Positions 32,069 to 41,513 of a stretch of DNA of 64,000 nt are shown here, one piece after another. The position numbers and the translations under genes were made by a program. The DNA lies in the NCBI GenBank assembly GCA_037443205.1, contig JBBIOU010000016.1, forward strand, positions 1 through 64,000, written 5' to 3'. The DNA is from JBBIOU01 sp037443205. Its GTDB lineage: Bacteria > Bacteroidota > Bacteroidia > Flavobacteriales_D > UBA2798. Positions within the stretch are counted from its first letter, which is position 1. Every line of letters begins with the position of its first letter. The notes under the pieces are model-generated. The model was not told the origin of the DNA, did not search any database, and saw nothing but the letters and a program-made list of their open reading frames with translations.

Positions 32069-33583
32069 TTAGTGTTTTTTAAAAAGAGTATGTAATTGCT
32101 CGGGTAAAATACGTTCCTGAAGCATCGTGTCTCTGTATCTTAGGGTTACAGTATTATCTTCTAATGTTTGATGATCTACTGTTATACAATATGGAGTACC
32201 TATGGCATCTTGTCTTCTGTATCGCTTACCTATAGAATCAGCATCATCGTATTGACAGATAATTTCGTTGCGCAGCTGTTTTGCTATTTTTTGGGCTATT
32301 TCGGGTAAACCATCTTTTTTTACCAAAGGTAAAACGGCTGCTTTTACCGGTGCTAATAAAGCAGGTATTTTCAAAACTACTCTTGTTGTGCCATCCGGTA
32401 ATTTTTCCTCGTTATAGGCATAACTTAATACGGCTAGAAACATCCTGTCTAAACCGATAGAGGTTTCTATCACATAAGGAACATAACTTTGGTTCAGCTC
32501 CGGATCAAAATATTGCAGTTTTTTACCCGAGTATTTTTCGTGGTTGCTTAAATCGTAATCGGTTCTTGAATGGATGCCTTCCAGTTCTTTAAATCCCATC
32601 GGAAAATTAAATTCTATATCGCAGGCTGCATTAGCATAATGTGCTAATTTAATATGGTCATGAAAACGGTAATTTTCATCACCCATACCCAATGCTTTGT
32701 GCCATTTCATACGTTCTTCTTTCCAGTAATGGTACCATTCTAATTCTGTTCCGGGTCGCACAAAAAACTGCATCTCCATTTGTTCAAATTCGCGCATGCG
32801 AAAGATGAACTGACGGGCTACTATTTCATTGCGAAAAGCCTTGCCTGTTTGAGCTATTCCAAAGGGTATTTTCATGCGCCCTGTTTTTTGCACGTTCAAA
32901 AAATTTACAAAAATTCCTTGTGCTGTTTCGGGGCGTAGATATATGGTAGAAGATTCTCCGGCCACACTACCCAGTTCGGTGGCAAACATTAAATTAAATT
33001 GGCGTACTTCTGTCCAGTTTTTAGTGCCTGATACCGGACAAACTATTTCCAGGTCAATAATTAATTGCCTTAAATCGTCCAGATTTCCACTTTCCAGGGC
33101 ATTGCGCATTCTATCCTGAATGTTTTTAATTTTTTCGTTGTTGCGCAATATGTTGGGATTTGTTTGGATAAAAAGCGTTTGCTGAAAATTTTCACCAAAT
33201 TTTTTTGCTGCCTTTTCTATTTCTTTGTTATTTTTTTGCCGTATTTTTTCAATATGTTCTTCTATTAGCACATCAGCCCGGTAACGTTTTTTAGAATCTT
33301 TATTGTCTATCAGCGGGTCGTTAAATGCATCTACGTGTCCGGAGGCTTTCCACGTAGTAGGATGCATAAAAATTGCCGCATCAATACCCACTATATTTTC
33401 GTGCATTTGCACCATACTTTTCCACCAATATTGACGTATATTATTTTTTAGTTCTACGCCTAACTGACCATAATCGTAGGTAGCAGAAAGCCCGTCATAA
33501 ATTTCACTGCTCGGAAAAACAAAACCATATTCTTTACAATGACTAATGATGTTTTTTAATTTATCTTCTTGTGTTGCACTCAT
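32069..33583 (-). CDS. glyS: Glycyl-tRNA synthetase, single-chain (alpha2) type
   Basis: This class II synthetase charges tRNA-Gly. The 504-residue single-chain form (related to archaeal and eukaryotic GlyRS) is shown by FPSSEIYDGLSATYDYGQLG near the N-terminus, RPETAQGIFVNFLN (motif 2 area), the FRMREFEQMEMQFF block (motif 2) and YVIETSIGLDRMFLAVL (motif 3). The C-terminal anticodon-binding domain is PVKAAVLPLVKKDGL onward. A -7 element ends only 4 nt before its ATG (TAGTTTTG-TGCC-ATG), so the mRNA is probably leaderless. Confidence 0.95.
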   Translation of the reverse strand: MSATQEDKLKNIISHCKEYGFVFPSSEIYDGLSATYDYGQLGVELKNNIRQYWWKSMVQMHENIVGIDAAIFMHPTTWKASGHVDAFNDPLIDNKDSKKRYRADVLIEEHIEKIRQKNNKEIEKAAKKFGENFQQTLFIQTNPNILRNNEKIKNIQDRMRNALESGNLDDLRQLIIDLEIVCPVSGTKNWTEVRQFNLMFATELGSVAGESSTIYLRPETAQGIFVNFLNVQKTGRMKIPFGIAQTGKAFRNEIVARQFIFRMREFEQMEMQFFVRPGTELEWYHYWKEERMKWHKALGMGDENYRFHDHIKLAHYANAACDIEFNFPMGFKELEGIHSRTDYDLSNHEKYSGKKLQYFDPELNQSYVPYVIETSIGLDRMFLAVLSYAYNEEKLPDGTTRVVLKIPALLAPVKAAVLPLVKKDGLPEIAQKIAKQLRNEIICQYDDADSIGKRYRRQDAIGTPYCITVDHQTLEDNTVTLRYRDTMLQERILPEQLHTLFKKH

Positions 33584-33587
33584 GGCA

Positions 33588-33595
33588 CAAAACTA
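33588..33595 (-). promoter_or_regulatory. -7 promoter element (TAGTTTTG) for glyS
   Basis: The element ends 4 nt before the glyS ATG. A TTTG 17 nt further upstream could be its -33 element. The opposing element at 33605-33612 lies 9 bp away. Confidence 0.6.
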
Positions 33596-33604
33596 CATAA
33601 AAAC

Positions 33605-33612
33605 TACATTTG
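33605..33612 (+). promoter_or_regulatory. -7 promoter element (TACATTTG) for the DUF3109 gene
   Basis: TACATTTG-CAAA-ATG: the element ends 4 nt before the DUF3109 ATG, mirroring the glyS side. Confidence 0.6.
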
Positions 33613-33616
33613 CAAA

Positions 33617-34201
33617 ATGATACAAATTGACGATAAATTGATTGCGGATGACATTTTACAAAAAAAATTTGTCTGCGACCTGGCCAAATGCAAAGGAGCC
33701 TGCTGCATAGAAGGCGATTCGGGTGCTCCGCTGGAGGAAGAAGAGACTGCCTTATTAGAAGCTATTTACCCTAAAGTAGAACCATATCTCAGGCCGGAAG
33801 GAAAGCACGCTATTAAACACCAAGGTACTTTTGTAGTTGATTTTGACGGAGAATATGTTACTCCTTTGATTAATGGTAAAGAATGTGCTTATGTGGTCTT
33901 TGATAAAAATAGTAATACCGCCCAATGTGCTATTGAATTGGCTTATAATGATAAAAAAATAAAGTTTAAAAAACCCATCAGTTGCCATTTATATCCTATC
34001 AGGGTTACAAAAACAAAAACAGGCTATATACTAAACTATCACGAATGGAAAATATGTAAAGCCGCCTGTAAACTTGGCGATAATTTAAAGATTTACGTGT
34101 ATGAGTTTTTAAAAGAACCGCTTATCAGAAAATTCGGAAAACGATTTTACAATAAAATACAACTGAGCAAAAAATTATGGGATAAAACTAACGGTTTATA
34201 A
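33617..34201 (+). CDS. DUF3109 family protein (Cys-rich, probable metal cluster)
   Basis: The 194-residue protein is a DUF3109 member with conserved Cys groups: FVCDLAKCKGACCIEGDSGAPL at the N-terminus, KECAYVVF, CHLYPIRV and ICKAACKLG. The arrangement resembles the CxxxCC-type zinc/iron-sulphur binding proteins; its function is unknown. The ATG at 33617 is chosen over the ATG at 33569 because the -7 element at 33605-33612 lies between them. It ends 14 bp inside the 3' end of the convergent sialidase-like gene. Confidence 0.85.
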   Translation: MIQIDDKLIADDILQKKFVCDLAKCKGACCIEGDSGAPLEEEETALLEAIYPKVEPYLRPEGKHAIKHQGTFVVDFDGEYVTPLINGKECAYVVFDKNSNTAQCAIELAYNDKKIKFKKPISCHLYPIRVTKTKTGYILNYHEWKICKAACKLGDNLKIYVYEFLKEPLIRKFGKRFYNKIQLSKKLWDKTNGL

Positions 34202-35675
34202 CTAATTTTTTTCTGATTTCTTTACCTTGATTTTCTATACTCAAATAATATATTCCTGCTGTTAAATCAGAAAAATCATAGTACTTTTTATACCCGCCTG
34301 GTTGTACCGCATAACTTTCTTTAAACACTACCATACCTATTGAATTATATAAATTGATATTTACTTCTTTATCTCTGCTAAAATTATATTCTACATTTAT
34401 CTCCCCTTGCGTTGGATTAGGATACACGGTAATGTTATTTTCATTAAAATCTATGTTATTGTTACCTAGTGTTTGCCCTGAGTATTCAATCGTCATCTCA
34501 TAGATTACACCTTTTATACCGTTACCAACTTCCGCATAATAAACTATCATCACTTTATGGGTATCTAATTCTATTATACCGGGATATCCACATTCGGCAA
34601 TGCAGTTTTCAACCAATATAGGCTGGCTCCAGGTTATGCCATCATCAATAGAATATATAAAAGAGGTGTTCTGGAAGGAAAACTGATAATTGGGTATCAA
34701 CCTGAATGCTGAAATCAATATCCCTTTGCTGGTTTTGTATAAGTAGGGAGCCTGTGCAGCATTTAATTGTAATGATTGTGGTGTAGTCCAGGTATCTCCA
34801 GCGTCATAAGAGTACGATTGCAGCAAAGGGCCTATTCCTGATGGATTACAGGTATCGGTAGATGAACGTATGTGCATAATCAATTTACCATTGCCTAAAT
34901 CACAAATACTTGGCTCTGACAGCCAAATATCAGGATAAACATTTTCATTAATCACACGGTAGGTCCATGATAAACCATAATCATCGCTTTCGTGTATATA
35001 CAATCTGTACTTATCGGATGCAAAACAAAAAGGCGGACTATTACTGGTTGTTGCCATTAAGTTTCCGCCATAAGATGGATACATTAATTTTCCATAGGAA
35101 TTTATTGCATGCGAAGAACCTGCAAAATTTTTTATCGGCAAGCCTTGTGTATCGTAATAAGTATAATTTGCATAACTATATCCGGCAGGAAGTTGAAGCA
35201 TGGTTGTATCTAAGGCAATGGGCTGAGTAAATGTGATACCGTTATCAAATGATAAAACATAATACAACTTATACATAGGCGGTGATGGAGGATAAGCATA
35301 TAAATTACCCGGAAGCCATTTGTAATATATAGACATAATAGTTCCGTCAGGCAAACGAAATACAGAAGGGTCTCTGTCATCAGTGGCCATATCGTCTATT
35401 GCAGTTGTTACCGTTGTCCAATGCAAGCCATCAGCAGAACCTTTTTGTTTTACAATCTTACCGTCTATACCCGAATGACCACTTCCGATTCTATAGAGAA
35501 TCAAAAGGCTGTCATCCGCTGTTTTGCATATATCAGGAAAGGCATAATGATACCCTGAAGATATGGTAACACTTTCTAAAAATTGAAAATCAACAAAAAC
35601 TATCGAATCACTTCGATGATTTTGGCAAAGTGCAAAACCTGAATTTAATAGAAATAATATATATAAACACCTCAT
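34188..35675 (-). CDS. Sialidase-like (BNR/Asp-box) T9SS-secreted protein
   Basis: A signal peptide (1-17) precedes a six-bladed beta-propeller with Asp boxes (SDDYGLSWTY, SYDAGDTWT, SIDDGITWS, SFDNGITFT). This is the exo-alpha-sialidase superfamily. DDRDPSVFRLPDG and SEPSICDLGNGKLIMHIRS are the conserved blade inserts. The C-terminal 80 residues are a T9SS sorting domain (VYPNPTQGEINVEYNF ... GIYYLSI). It should cleave or bind glycans outside the cell. Whether it is a true sialidase is uncertain because the Arg triad cannot be assigned surely. Confidence 0.85.
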   Translation of the reverse strand: MRCLYILFLLNSGFALCQNHRSDSIVFVDFQFLESVTISSGYHYAFPDICKTADDSLLILYRIGSGHSGIDGKIVKQKGSADGLHWTTVTTAIDDMATDDRDPSVFRLPDGTIMSIYYKWLPGNLYAYPPSPPMYKLYYVLSFDNGITFTQPIALDTTMLQLPAGYSYANYTYYDTQGLPIKNFAGSSHAINSYGKLMYPSYGGNLMATTSNSPPFCFASDKYRLYIHESDDYGLSWTYRVINENVYPDIWLSEPSICDLGNGKLIMHIRSSTDTCNPSGIGPLLQSYSYDAGDTWTTPQSLQLNAAQAPYLYKTSKGILISAFRLIPNYQFSFQNTSFIYSIDDGITWSQPILVENCIAECGYPGIIELDTHKVMIVYYAEVGNGIKGVIYEMTIEYSGQTLGNNNIDFNENNITVYPNPTQGEINVEYNFSRDKEVNINLYNSIGMVVFKESYAVQPGGYKKYYDFSDLTAGIYYLSIENQGKEIRKKLVINR

Positions 35676-35693
35676 TAATTAATATGTTTTATA

Positions 35694-35701
35694 CAAATTT
35701 A
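35694..35701 (-). promoter_or_regulatory. -7 promoter element (TAAATTTG)
   Basis: TAAATTTG, 18 nt before the ATG of the sialidase-like gene at 35675. Confidence 0.5.
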
Positions 35702-35724
35702 TACAAATTGTGATAATAAAAAAG

Positions 35725-35745
35725 CAGCCTGCTTTTTAGAGGCTG
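35725..35745 (-). terminator. Weak intrinsic terminator after the DUF3108 gene
   Basis: CAGCCT and AGGCTG form a 6-bp stem with a 9-nt loop, flanked by A and T runs. On the minus strand TTTTTTA follows. It is between the DUF3108 stop (35771) and the next promoter. Confidence 0.55.
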
Positions 35746-35770
35746 TAAAAAAAGTATGTAACAACAATGT

Positions 35771-36577
35771 CTATTTCTTTTTTTCTACTTTGGCTATAGG
35801 AGCAGCAAGATTTTTATATTCTACTACTTCCATTTTAATAGACCCCACCAATATTTTTGATTTTGCCAGCAACGGTATTTTATTTTGGTCATCTGAAATC
35901 CAAACCTGCATATCTTCCTCACTTTTAAATATACGCCCTTTTTCTACTACCGGACAAAATTTCAAGCAATGAAATTTACCCATGCGCAAAGAGATGGTTT
36001 CTTTTCCTAAAAATTTAATTTTTAAAGGGAAATTAGTGTTATCATAAAAAATGGGTATGGTATAAATATCTCCGGGTTTAGCATTATCAAAATTCAAAGT
36101 ACGGGCATAATAAAAAGAAGACAACATATCTTGCACCATTTCGGGCGTTTCAAAATGTTTTCCTTCACCATTATCTACTTTGTTTTTGTGTTGTAAAAAA
36201 GTATAATCCTGGTTTATTATGTAGCCGCCTTCGTTGCATCTTCTCACAAATAACCAAGGAAAAAGCGCTTCGGCATCTATATATGATTCATATCGGTCTC
36301 TTACTTTATAAAACCAGTCGAACCCCGAAATGGTTCTGCCTACACCTTCTACATGAATAATGCTTCTTCCATTAATTTTTTTATCACAATGATTAACTTT
36401 TAATATGGCTTCACCGGCATCTACAAACCCGTAATGAAGCCTGTATCGCAACTCTTCGCCCACTTTAAAGGCTGTATTGTTTATTTTTCTGTACTGAGCC
36501 TCGGTAGCCTGGGGGTTGTTGGCCTCGATAGAAAGTGCCCACATTAATAAAAACCCGTTTAAAATCAATGTTTTCAT
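35771..36577 (-). CDS. DUF3108 secreted protein
   Basis: The 268-residue protein has a signal peptide (1-19) and the DUF3108 fold, with FKVGEELRYRLHYGFVDAGEA, FDWFYKVRDRYESYIDAEALFPWLF and the closing WISDDQNKIPLLAKSKILVGSIKMEV. The last segment resembles the lipid-binding LolA/LolB-like beta-sheet. The family is periplasmic and of unknown role. The C-terminus is Lys-rich (KVEKKK). It is divergent from the carboxylase gene across 103 bp. Confidence 0.85.
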   Translation of the reverse strand: MKTLILNGFLLMWALSIEANNPQATEAQYRKINNTAFKVGEELRYRLHYGFVDAGEAILKVNHCDKKINGRSIIHVEGVGRTISGFDWFYKVRDRYESYIDAEALFPWLFVRRCNEGGYIINQDYTFLQHKNKVDNGEGKHFETPEMVQDMLSSFYYARTLNFDNAKPGDIYTIPIFYDNTNFPLKIKFLGKETISLRMGKFHCLKFCPVVEKGRIFKSEEDMQVWISDDQNKIPLLAKSKILVGSIKMEVVEYKNLAAPIAKVEKKK

Positions 36578-36680
36578 AATTTATCGGTTAAGCAAAAAAT
36601 TATTTTCAAAAACTGTTCCAAAAATCTTTTTATAAAGCCTAATGCTTATTACTTTTAACGCGTTAAATAATACGAATATC

Positions 36681-38222
36681 ATGGCTGATAAGTTTAATTT
36701 GTTAAAAAATAAAATCCAACAAGCACTAACAGGAGGTGGCGAAGAGCGGATAGCTGCCCAACACAAAAAGGGTAAACTTACCGCCAGAGAAAGAATACAT
36801 TTTTTATTGGATGAAGGAAGTTTCGAAGAAATCGGGATGCTGGTAACCCATCGGGCTACCGATTTTGATATGGAAAAGGAAAAATATCCGGGTGATGGGG
36901 TGGTAACGGGTTATGGTAAAATAAACGGCAGGTTGGTATATGTATTTGCACAAGACTTTACGGTGTTTGGCGGTTCACTTTCAGAAACACATGCCGAAAA
37001 AATATGTAAAATAATGGATTTAGCCATGCAAAACGGAGCACCGGTAATCGGGTTAAATGATTCGGGAGGGGCCCGCATTCAGGAGGGTGTGCTTTCGTTG
37101 GCAGGTTATGCTGATATTTTTTACCGAAATACCCTGGCATCCGGGGTAATACCACAAATATCGGCAATTATGGGTCCATGTGCAGGAGGCGCAGTATATT
37201 CACCGGCATTAACGGATTTTGTTCTGATGGTAGAAAACAACTCATACATGTTTGTTACCGGGCCAAACGTAGTTAAAACAGTAACCCACGAAAATGTAAC
37301 TTCGGAAGAACTGGGAGGCGCTCAAACACATGCTACAAAATCGGGGGTTACACATTTTACTGCAGCCAACGAATTGGAATGTATCAATCAGATAAAAAAA
37401 CTATTAAGCTACATACCACAAAATTGTGAAGAAGAGTCGCCTGTTGCAACTTATATAATGGGTAACGAAAAGAGAGAAAAATTAAACACAATTATACCGG
37501 ATAATCCTAACCAGCCTTACGATATAAAAGACGTTATTTATGAGGTAATTGATGAGGGAAGTTTTTTTGAGGTACACAAAGATTTTGCCGATAACATTGT
37601 GGTAGGGTTTGCGCGCCTGGCCGGTAAAAGTATTGGTATAGTGGCTAATCAGCCGGCTGTACTGGCAGGAGTATTAGATATTAAATCCTCAAACAAAGCA
37701 GCGCGATTTGTAAGATTTTGCGATTGCTTTAATATTCCGTTGCTAGTATTTGAAGATGTGCCCGGTTTTTTACCCGGAACCGACCAGGAGTGGAACGGAA
37801 TAATTTCCAGCGGAGCAAAATTGCTTTATGCGTTTTGCGAAGCAACCGTTCCGCGAATTACCGTAATTACCCGCAAAGCATACGGTGGAGCATATGATGT
37901 GATGAACAGCAAACATATTGGGGCCGACATAAACTATGCCTGGCCAACAGCCGAAATTGCAGTTATGGGAGCTAAAGGTGCTGCCGAAATAATATTTAAA
38001 AAAGAAATAAGCGAGGCAAAAAATCCGGCTGAAAAACTCAAAGAAAAAGAAAATGAATACAATGAATTATTTGCTAACCCTTATAAAGCTGCCGAAAGAG
38101 GTTTTATTGACGAAGTGATATTTCCGGAGCAAACACGCGAAAAACTAATTCGTGCATTTGAAATGCTAAAAAATAAAGTTGTAAAAAATCCGAAGAAAAA
38201 ACACGGAAATATTCCGCTTTAA
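36681..38222 (+). CDS. Acyl-CoA carboxylase beta subunit (carboxyltransferase; propionyl-CoA carboxylase type)
   Basis: The carboxyltransferase moves CO2 from carboxybiotin to an acyl-CoA, most likely propionyl-CoA (or acetyl-CoA) to the malonyl form. The 513-residue protein has both crotonase-like halves: GLNDSGGARIQEGVLSLAGYA, IMGPCAGGAVYSPALTDF (N-half oxyanion hole) and GFLPGTDQEWNGIISSGAK, RKAYGGAYDVMNSKHIGAD (C-half). The ATG at 36681 (MADKFNLLKNK) is chosen over 36642. No biotin carboxylase or biotin carrier gene is adjacent. It ends 2 bp from the convergent dehydrogenase gene. Confidence 0.9.
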   Translation: MADKFNLLKNKIQQALTGGGEERIAAQHKKGKLTARERIHFLLDEGSFEEIGMLVTHRATDFDMEKEKYPGDGVVTGYGKINGRLVYVFAQDFTVFGGSLSETHAEKICKIMDLAMQNGAPVIGLNDSGGARIQEGVLSLAGYADIFYRNTLASGVIPQISAIMGPCAGGAVYSPALTDFVLMVENNSYMFVTGPNVVKTVTHENVTSEELGGAQTHATKSGVTHFTAANELECINQIKKLLSYIPQNCEEESPVATYIMGNEKREKLNTIIPDNPNQPYDIKDVIYEVIDEGSFFEVHKDFADNIVVGFARLAGKSIGIVANQPAVLAGVLDIKSSNKAARFVRFCDCFNIPLLVFEDVPGFLPGTDQEWNGIISSGAKLLYAFCEATVPRITVITRKAYGGAYDVMNSKHIGADINYAWPTAEIAVMGAKGAAEIIFKKEISEAKNPAEKLKEKENEYNELFANPYKAAERGFIDEVIFPEQTREKLIRAFEMLKNKVVKNPKKKHGNIPL

Positions 38223-38224
38223 AA

Positions 38225-39511
38225 CTATAAGCTCCAATAAGTAATATTTTTTATTTTACCACGGTAAATACCTTTTACATCCACCAACACTCCGTTTTTT
38301 GATAAAATAGATTTAAAATATTTTTCGTCTAATTTAAGGTAGTCTTTATGGTTAACGGCAACTATAACGCCATCATAACCTTTAGAGATTTTATTCAGGC
38401 CAAAGCCATATTCATGCTTTAATTCTTCACTATCTGCGTATGGGTCAGATACATGAACCTGTACTCCATAAGAACGCAATTCTTTCACTACATCGGCTAC
38501 TTTAGAATTTCTGATGTCACTCACGTTTTCTTTAAAAGTAGCGCCCATAATCAATACTTTAGATTTGTTGATGTTTTTTCCGGCAGCAATGATTTTCTTT
38601 ACGGTATTTTTAGCCACATAAAATCCCATCGAGTCATTAACATATCGGCCGGCATTAATTACGCGGGCATGGTATCCAAGGGCCTCTGCTTTATGGGTTA
38701 AATAATAAGGATCTACTCCTATACAGTGACCTCCAACCAATCCGGGGTAAAATTTTAAAAAATTCCATTTGGTTCCGGCAGCTTCCAGCACATCATAAGT
38801 ATTGATGCCCATTTTATTAAAAATAATAGACAACTCATTCATTAAAGCTATGTTTAAGTCGCGCTGCGTATTTTCTATAATTTTTGCTGCTTCGGCAACT
38901 TTTATGCTGCTGGCACGATGTACACCGGGTTCAATAATGCTTTCATAAACTTTGGCAATTACCTCAAGCGATTCATTACAACATCCCGATACCACTTTTA
39001 AAATTTTCGTAATGGTATGTTGTTTATCTCCGGGGTTTATTCTTTCGGGAGAATATCCGACTTTAAAATCTTTCTTAAACTTTAAACCCGACTCTTTTTC
39101 TAAAACAGGTATGCAATCTTCTTCGGTACAACCGGGATAAACGGTTGATTCGTACACCACATAATCGCCTTTTTTTAAAACTTTACCCACGGTTACTGAG
39201 GCAGAGATAAGCGGTCTTAAATCGGGTAAATTATGTTCGTCAATAGGAGTAGGTACTGCAACTATAAAAAACTTAGCTTTTCTTAAATCCTCAATATTAC
39301 TGGTAAATGTAATGTCGCATCCTGTAAATTCGCTTTTATCTAATTCATTACTGGGGTCTTTGCCCTTTTTCATCATGGCTATGCGGGTGTTGTTTATATC
39401 AAATCCTATTACTTTCATTTTACGGGCAAAAGCTAATGCTATAGGCAAGCCCACATATCCCAACCCGATAACAGCCAGTTGTTCTTGTTTTTTAAGTAAT
39501 TTATCTATCAT
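38225..39511 (-). CDS. Nucleotide-sugar 6-dehydrogenase (WbpA/TviB-like)
   Basis: It oxidises UDP-GlcNAc (or a UDP-ManNAc/GalNAc isomer) at C6 to the uronate with two NAD+. The 428-residue enzyme has the N-terminal GLGYVGLPIALAFA, the catalytic Cys in GGHCIGVDPYYLT and a C-terminal Rossmann domain (KVLIMGATFKENVSDIRNSK). Start at 39511 (MIDKLLKK) is preferred because a -7 element at 39536-39543 rules out the longer reading. It follows the WbpB- and WbpD-like genes and is presumably the first step of the same pathway, under its own promoter. Confidence 0.9.
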   Translation of the reverse strand: MIDKLLKKQEQLAVIGLGYVGLPIALAFARKMKVIGFDINNTRIAMMKKGKDPSNELDKSEFTGCDITFTSNIEDLRKAKFFIVAVPTPIDEHNLPDLRPLISASVTVGKVLKKGDYVVYESTVYPGCTEEDCIPVLEKESGLKFKKDFKVGYSPERINPGDKQHTITKILKVVSGCCNESLEVIAKVYESIIEPGVHRASSIKVAEAAKIIENTQRDLNIALMNELSIIFNKMGINTYDVLEAAGTKWNFLKFYPGLVGGHCIGVDPYYLTHKAEALGYHARVINAGRYVNDSMGFYVAKNTVKKIIAAGKNINKSKVLIMGATFKENVSDIRNSKVADVVKELRSYGVQVHVSDPYADSEELKHEYGFGLNKISKGYDGVIVAVNHKDYLKLDEKYFKSILSKNGVLVDVKGIYRGKIKNITYWSL

Positions 39512-39535
39512 ATTATCATAAAAAATTAGAGGACA

Positions 39536-39543
39536 CAAAAGTA
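39536..39543 (-). promoter_or_regulatory. -7 promoter element (TACTTTTG) for the wbpA-like gene
   Basis: TACTTTTG, 24 nt before the chosen ATG at 39511. Confidence 0.55.
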
Positions 39544-39597
39544 CAAGTTTAGTTTAAATTTATATGGTTTTTATGATAATTATGCTATGTGCAATGA

Positions 39598-40497
39598 TTA
39601 ATCAAAGCATGCCCTGATGCCTAACATCATGATTGCCGAATTATTGATATATGTGCCATACAATGGAATATTAAGAAATTGGATGTCGGGTCTGATTTCA
39701 TATAACAAGTGAAATTGTCTCCAAAATTTGTTTTTATTGCCAATTCTGAAATCTAAACCCGCAGGAATATAAACCGAAAAGCCATAACTATTTTTATTGC
39801 GAATTATTTCTGAAGTTACATCGGTTTGTTGTGTCGGGAAATTCACATACATCAAACCTTGCGATTGGGTATAACGCGTTTTGGTGTCTGTTATAAAGGT
39901 GTTTGCTGCATAACTAAATCCAATATTACATCCGATGCCTGCATAAAAAACAAATCTTTTGTTCGGGTTTCTTTTAAAAATGTAATTTATATCTATTCTT
40001 AAATTTTTGTTGCGATAGTACATGTCAACCAAATGGGTATAAACCGAGTCAATGTATATTGTTTGGCCGCTTTGTCCGGATGTTAATGTGTCGTAGGGCA
40101 TTCTTATTTCCTTATAATAGGATGCGCTTAGCGAAGTGTAATTATAGTTGTGAATACCCAGTCGTAATGTTCTGTTATAATTATAATTGGTATTTAATTT
40201 ATTCGGAAAATTTATTCCTAAATTAATAGTATATGCCGTATTAATATTTCTGATTGAGTATATGTATGAAGATGAATAGCCGTCTAAATTTTGCTGCAGC
40301 AATTTTGATTGGGGCGCCAGTTTCAAAAAATCATTTTGGGTTACATATTCTAAGTTAACCAATACTATTCCGGAAAAAAAATTTATTTCTGTTATTTTAT
40401 ATTTTTCGGGATTTATTACATAATCTTCTTCTGTTTGTTGTGCATAAGTTAACAAATGAGTAATAAAACATACATAAATAAAGCAAATATATTTCAT
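39598..40497 (-). CDS. Outer-membrane beta-barrel protein of unknown function
   Basis: The 299-residue protein has a signal peptide (1-19) and alternating amphipathic strands ending in a Phe-containing C-terminus (MMLGIRACFD), as in small Bacteroidota outer-membrane barrels. No named family is recognised. It sits 5 bp after the WbpB-like gene and inside the nucleotide-sugar cluster, so it may act with the surface glycan, for example in export or anchoring. This is inference from position only. Confidence 0.7.
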   Translation of the reverse strand: MKYICFIYVCFITHLLTYAQQTEEDYVINPEKYKITEINFFSGIVLVNLEYVTQNDFLKLAPQSKLLQQNLDGYSSSYIYSIRNINTAYTINLGINFPNKLNTNYNYNRTLRLGIHNYNYTSLSASYYKEIRMPYDTLTSGQSGQTIYIDSVYTHLVDMYYRNKNLRIDINYIFKRNPNKRFVFYAGIGCNIGFSYAANTFITDTKTRYTQSQGLMYVNFPTQQTDVTSEIIRNKNSYGFSVYIPAGLDFRIGNKNKFWRQFHLLYEIRPDIQFLNIPLYGTYINNSAIMMLGIRACFD

Positions 40498-40502
40498 AAT
40501 AC

Positions 40503-41510
40503 CTATTTTAACGCATAGATTCTTTCTATTATATCAACCACTTTTAATCCTTCAAGGGCATTGGTGGTAGGCGAGTTGACTCCCAAAAGTGTTTCAACTA
40601 CATTTTGTATGATGTAGTGATGGTTATTGGCCGAGCCTTTGTATGCACCATAATCATTAGCGGGATTGGTAGGAGCTAACTGAGGCATGGTATAATCTTT
40701 AATGTGGCAGTATTCTACTTTATCCATATATTGCCCGCCAATTTTCACGCTGCCATTGCTACCAATAATTGTCATGCTGCTTTCTAAATTTTTATCCCAC
40801 ACCGAGGTAGAATAATTTATACAGCCCATTCCTCCGTTAATAAAATTAAAATTAACTATTCCGCTGTCTTCAAAATCGGTTAAATTTTTATGATTAAAAT
40901 CGGCAAATTTTGCTTGTATGTCTTTAATATCCCCAAATAACCAATACATGATGTCAATAAAATGAGAAAATTGCGTAAACAAAGTACCGCCATCTAATTC
41001 TTTGGTGCCTTTCCATCCTCCTTTTTTATAATAACGTTCATCGCGGTTCCAGTAGCAATTTAGTTGCACCATGTATATTTCTCCTAAAATTTTATTGTCA
41101 ATTATCTGCTTTATCCAAATACTGGGTGGCGAGTATCGGTTTTGCATTACACAAAAAACATTTTTATGCATTTGCAAAGCTTTGTAAATTATTGCTTCGC
41201 AATCGGCTTTGGTAAGTGCCATGGGTTTTTCGCATACAATACTTTTGTTGGCTTCGAGCGCCATTAAAGCGTGCTGTGCATGTAATCCATTGGGAGAGCA
41301 AATACATATCACATCTATCTCGGGGTGGTTATTAATTAATTCTTCGGCTGTGGAATAAAACTTTTCTTTTAAATCGTTTAATCCTAATGATATTTTATCT
41401 TGTACATCACAAACAGCTATGAGTTCGCATTGATTATTTCTTCTTACCATCTCGGCATGACGTTTACCAATATGACCCTGACCGATAACTCCAAATTTAA
41501 TTTTTGACAT
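40503..41510 (-). CDS. Gfo/Idh/MocA oxidoreductase (WbpB/WlbA-like)
   Basis: The 335-residue NAD-dependent oxidoreductase has the GVIGQGHIGKRHAEMV dinucleotide fold, ICSPNGLHAQHALMALEANKSIVCEKPMALT (catalytic Lys of EKP) and a C-terminal DIMYWLFGDI...GSVKIGG domain. In the WbpA-B-E-D route, WbpB oxidises C3 of UDP-GlcNAcA so that WbpE can aminate it. Position between WbpA-like and WbpD-like genes supports this. The WbpE aminotransferase is not in the window. It starts 3 bp after the acyltransferase gene, as one operon. Confidence 0.85.
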   Translation of the reverse strand: MSKIKFGVIGQGHIGKRHAEMVRRNNQCELIAVCDVQDKISLGLNDLKEKFYSTAEELINNHPEIDVICICSPNGLHAQHALMALEANKSIVCEKPMALTKADCEAIIYKALQMHKNVFCVMQNRYSPPSIWIKQIIDNKILGEIYMVQLNCYWNRDERYYKKGGWKGTKELDGGTLFTQFSHFIDIMYWLFGDIKDIQAKFADFNHKNLTDFEDSGIVNFNFINGGMGCINYSTSVWDKNLESSMTIIGSNGSVKIGGQYMDKVEYCHIKDYTMPQLAPTNPANDYGAYKGSANNHHYIIQNVVETLLGVNSPTTNALEGLKVVDIIERIYALK

Positions 41511-41513
41511 AAT

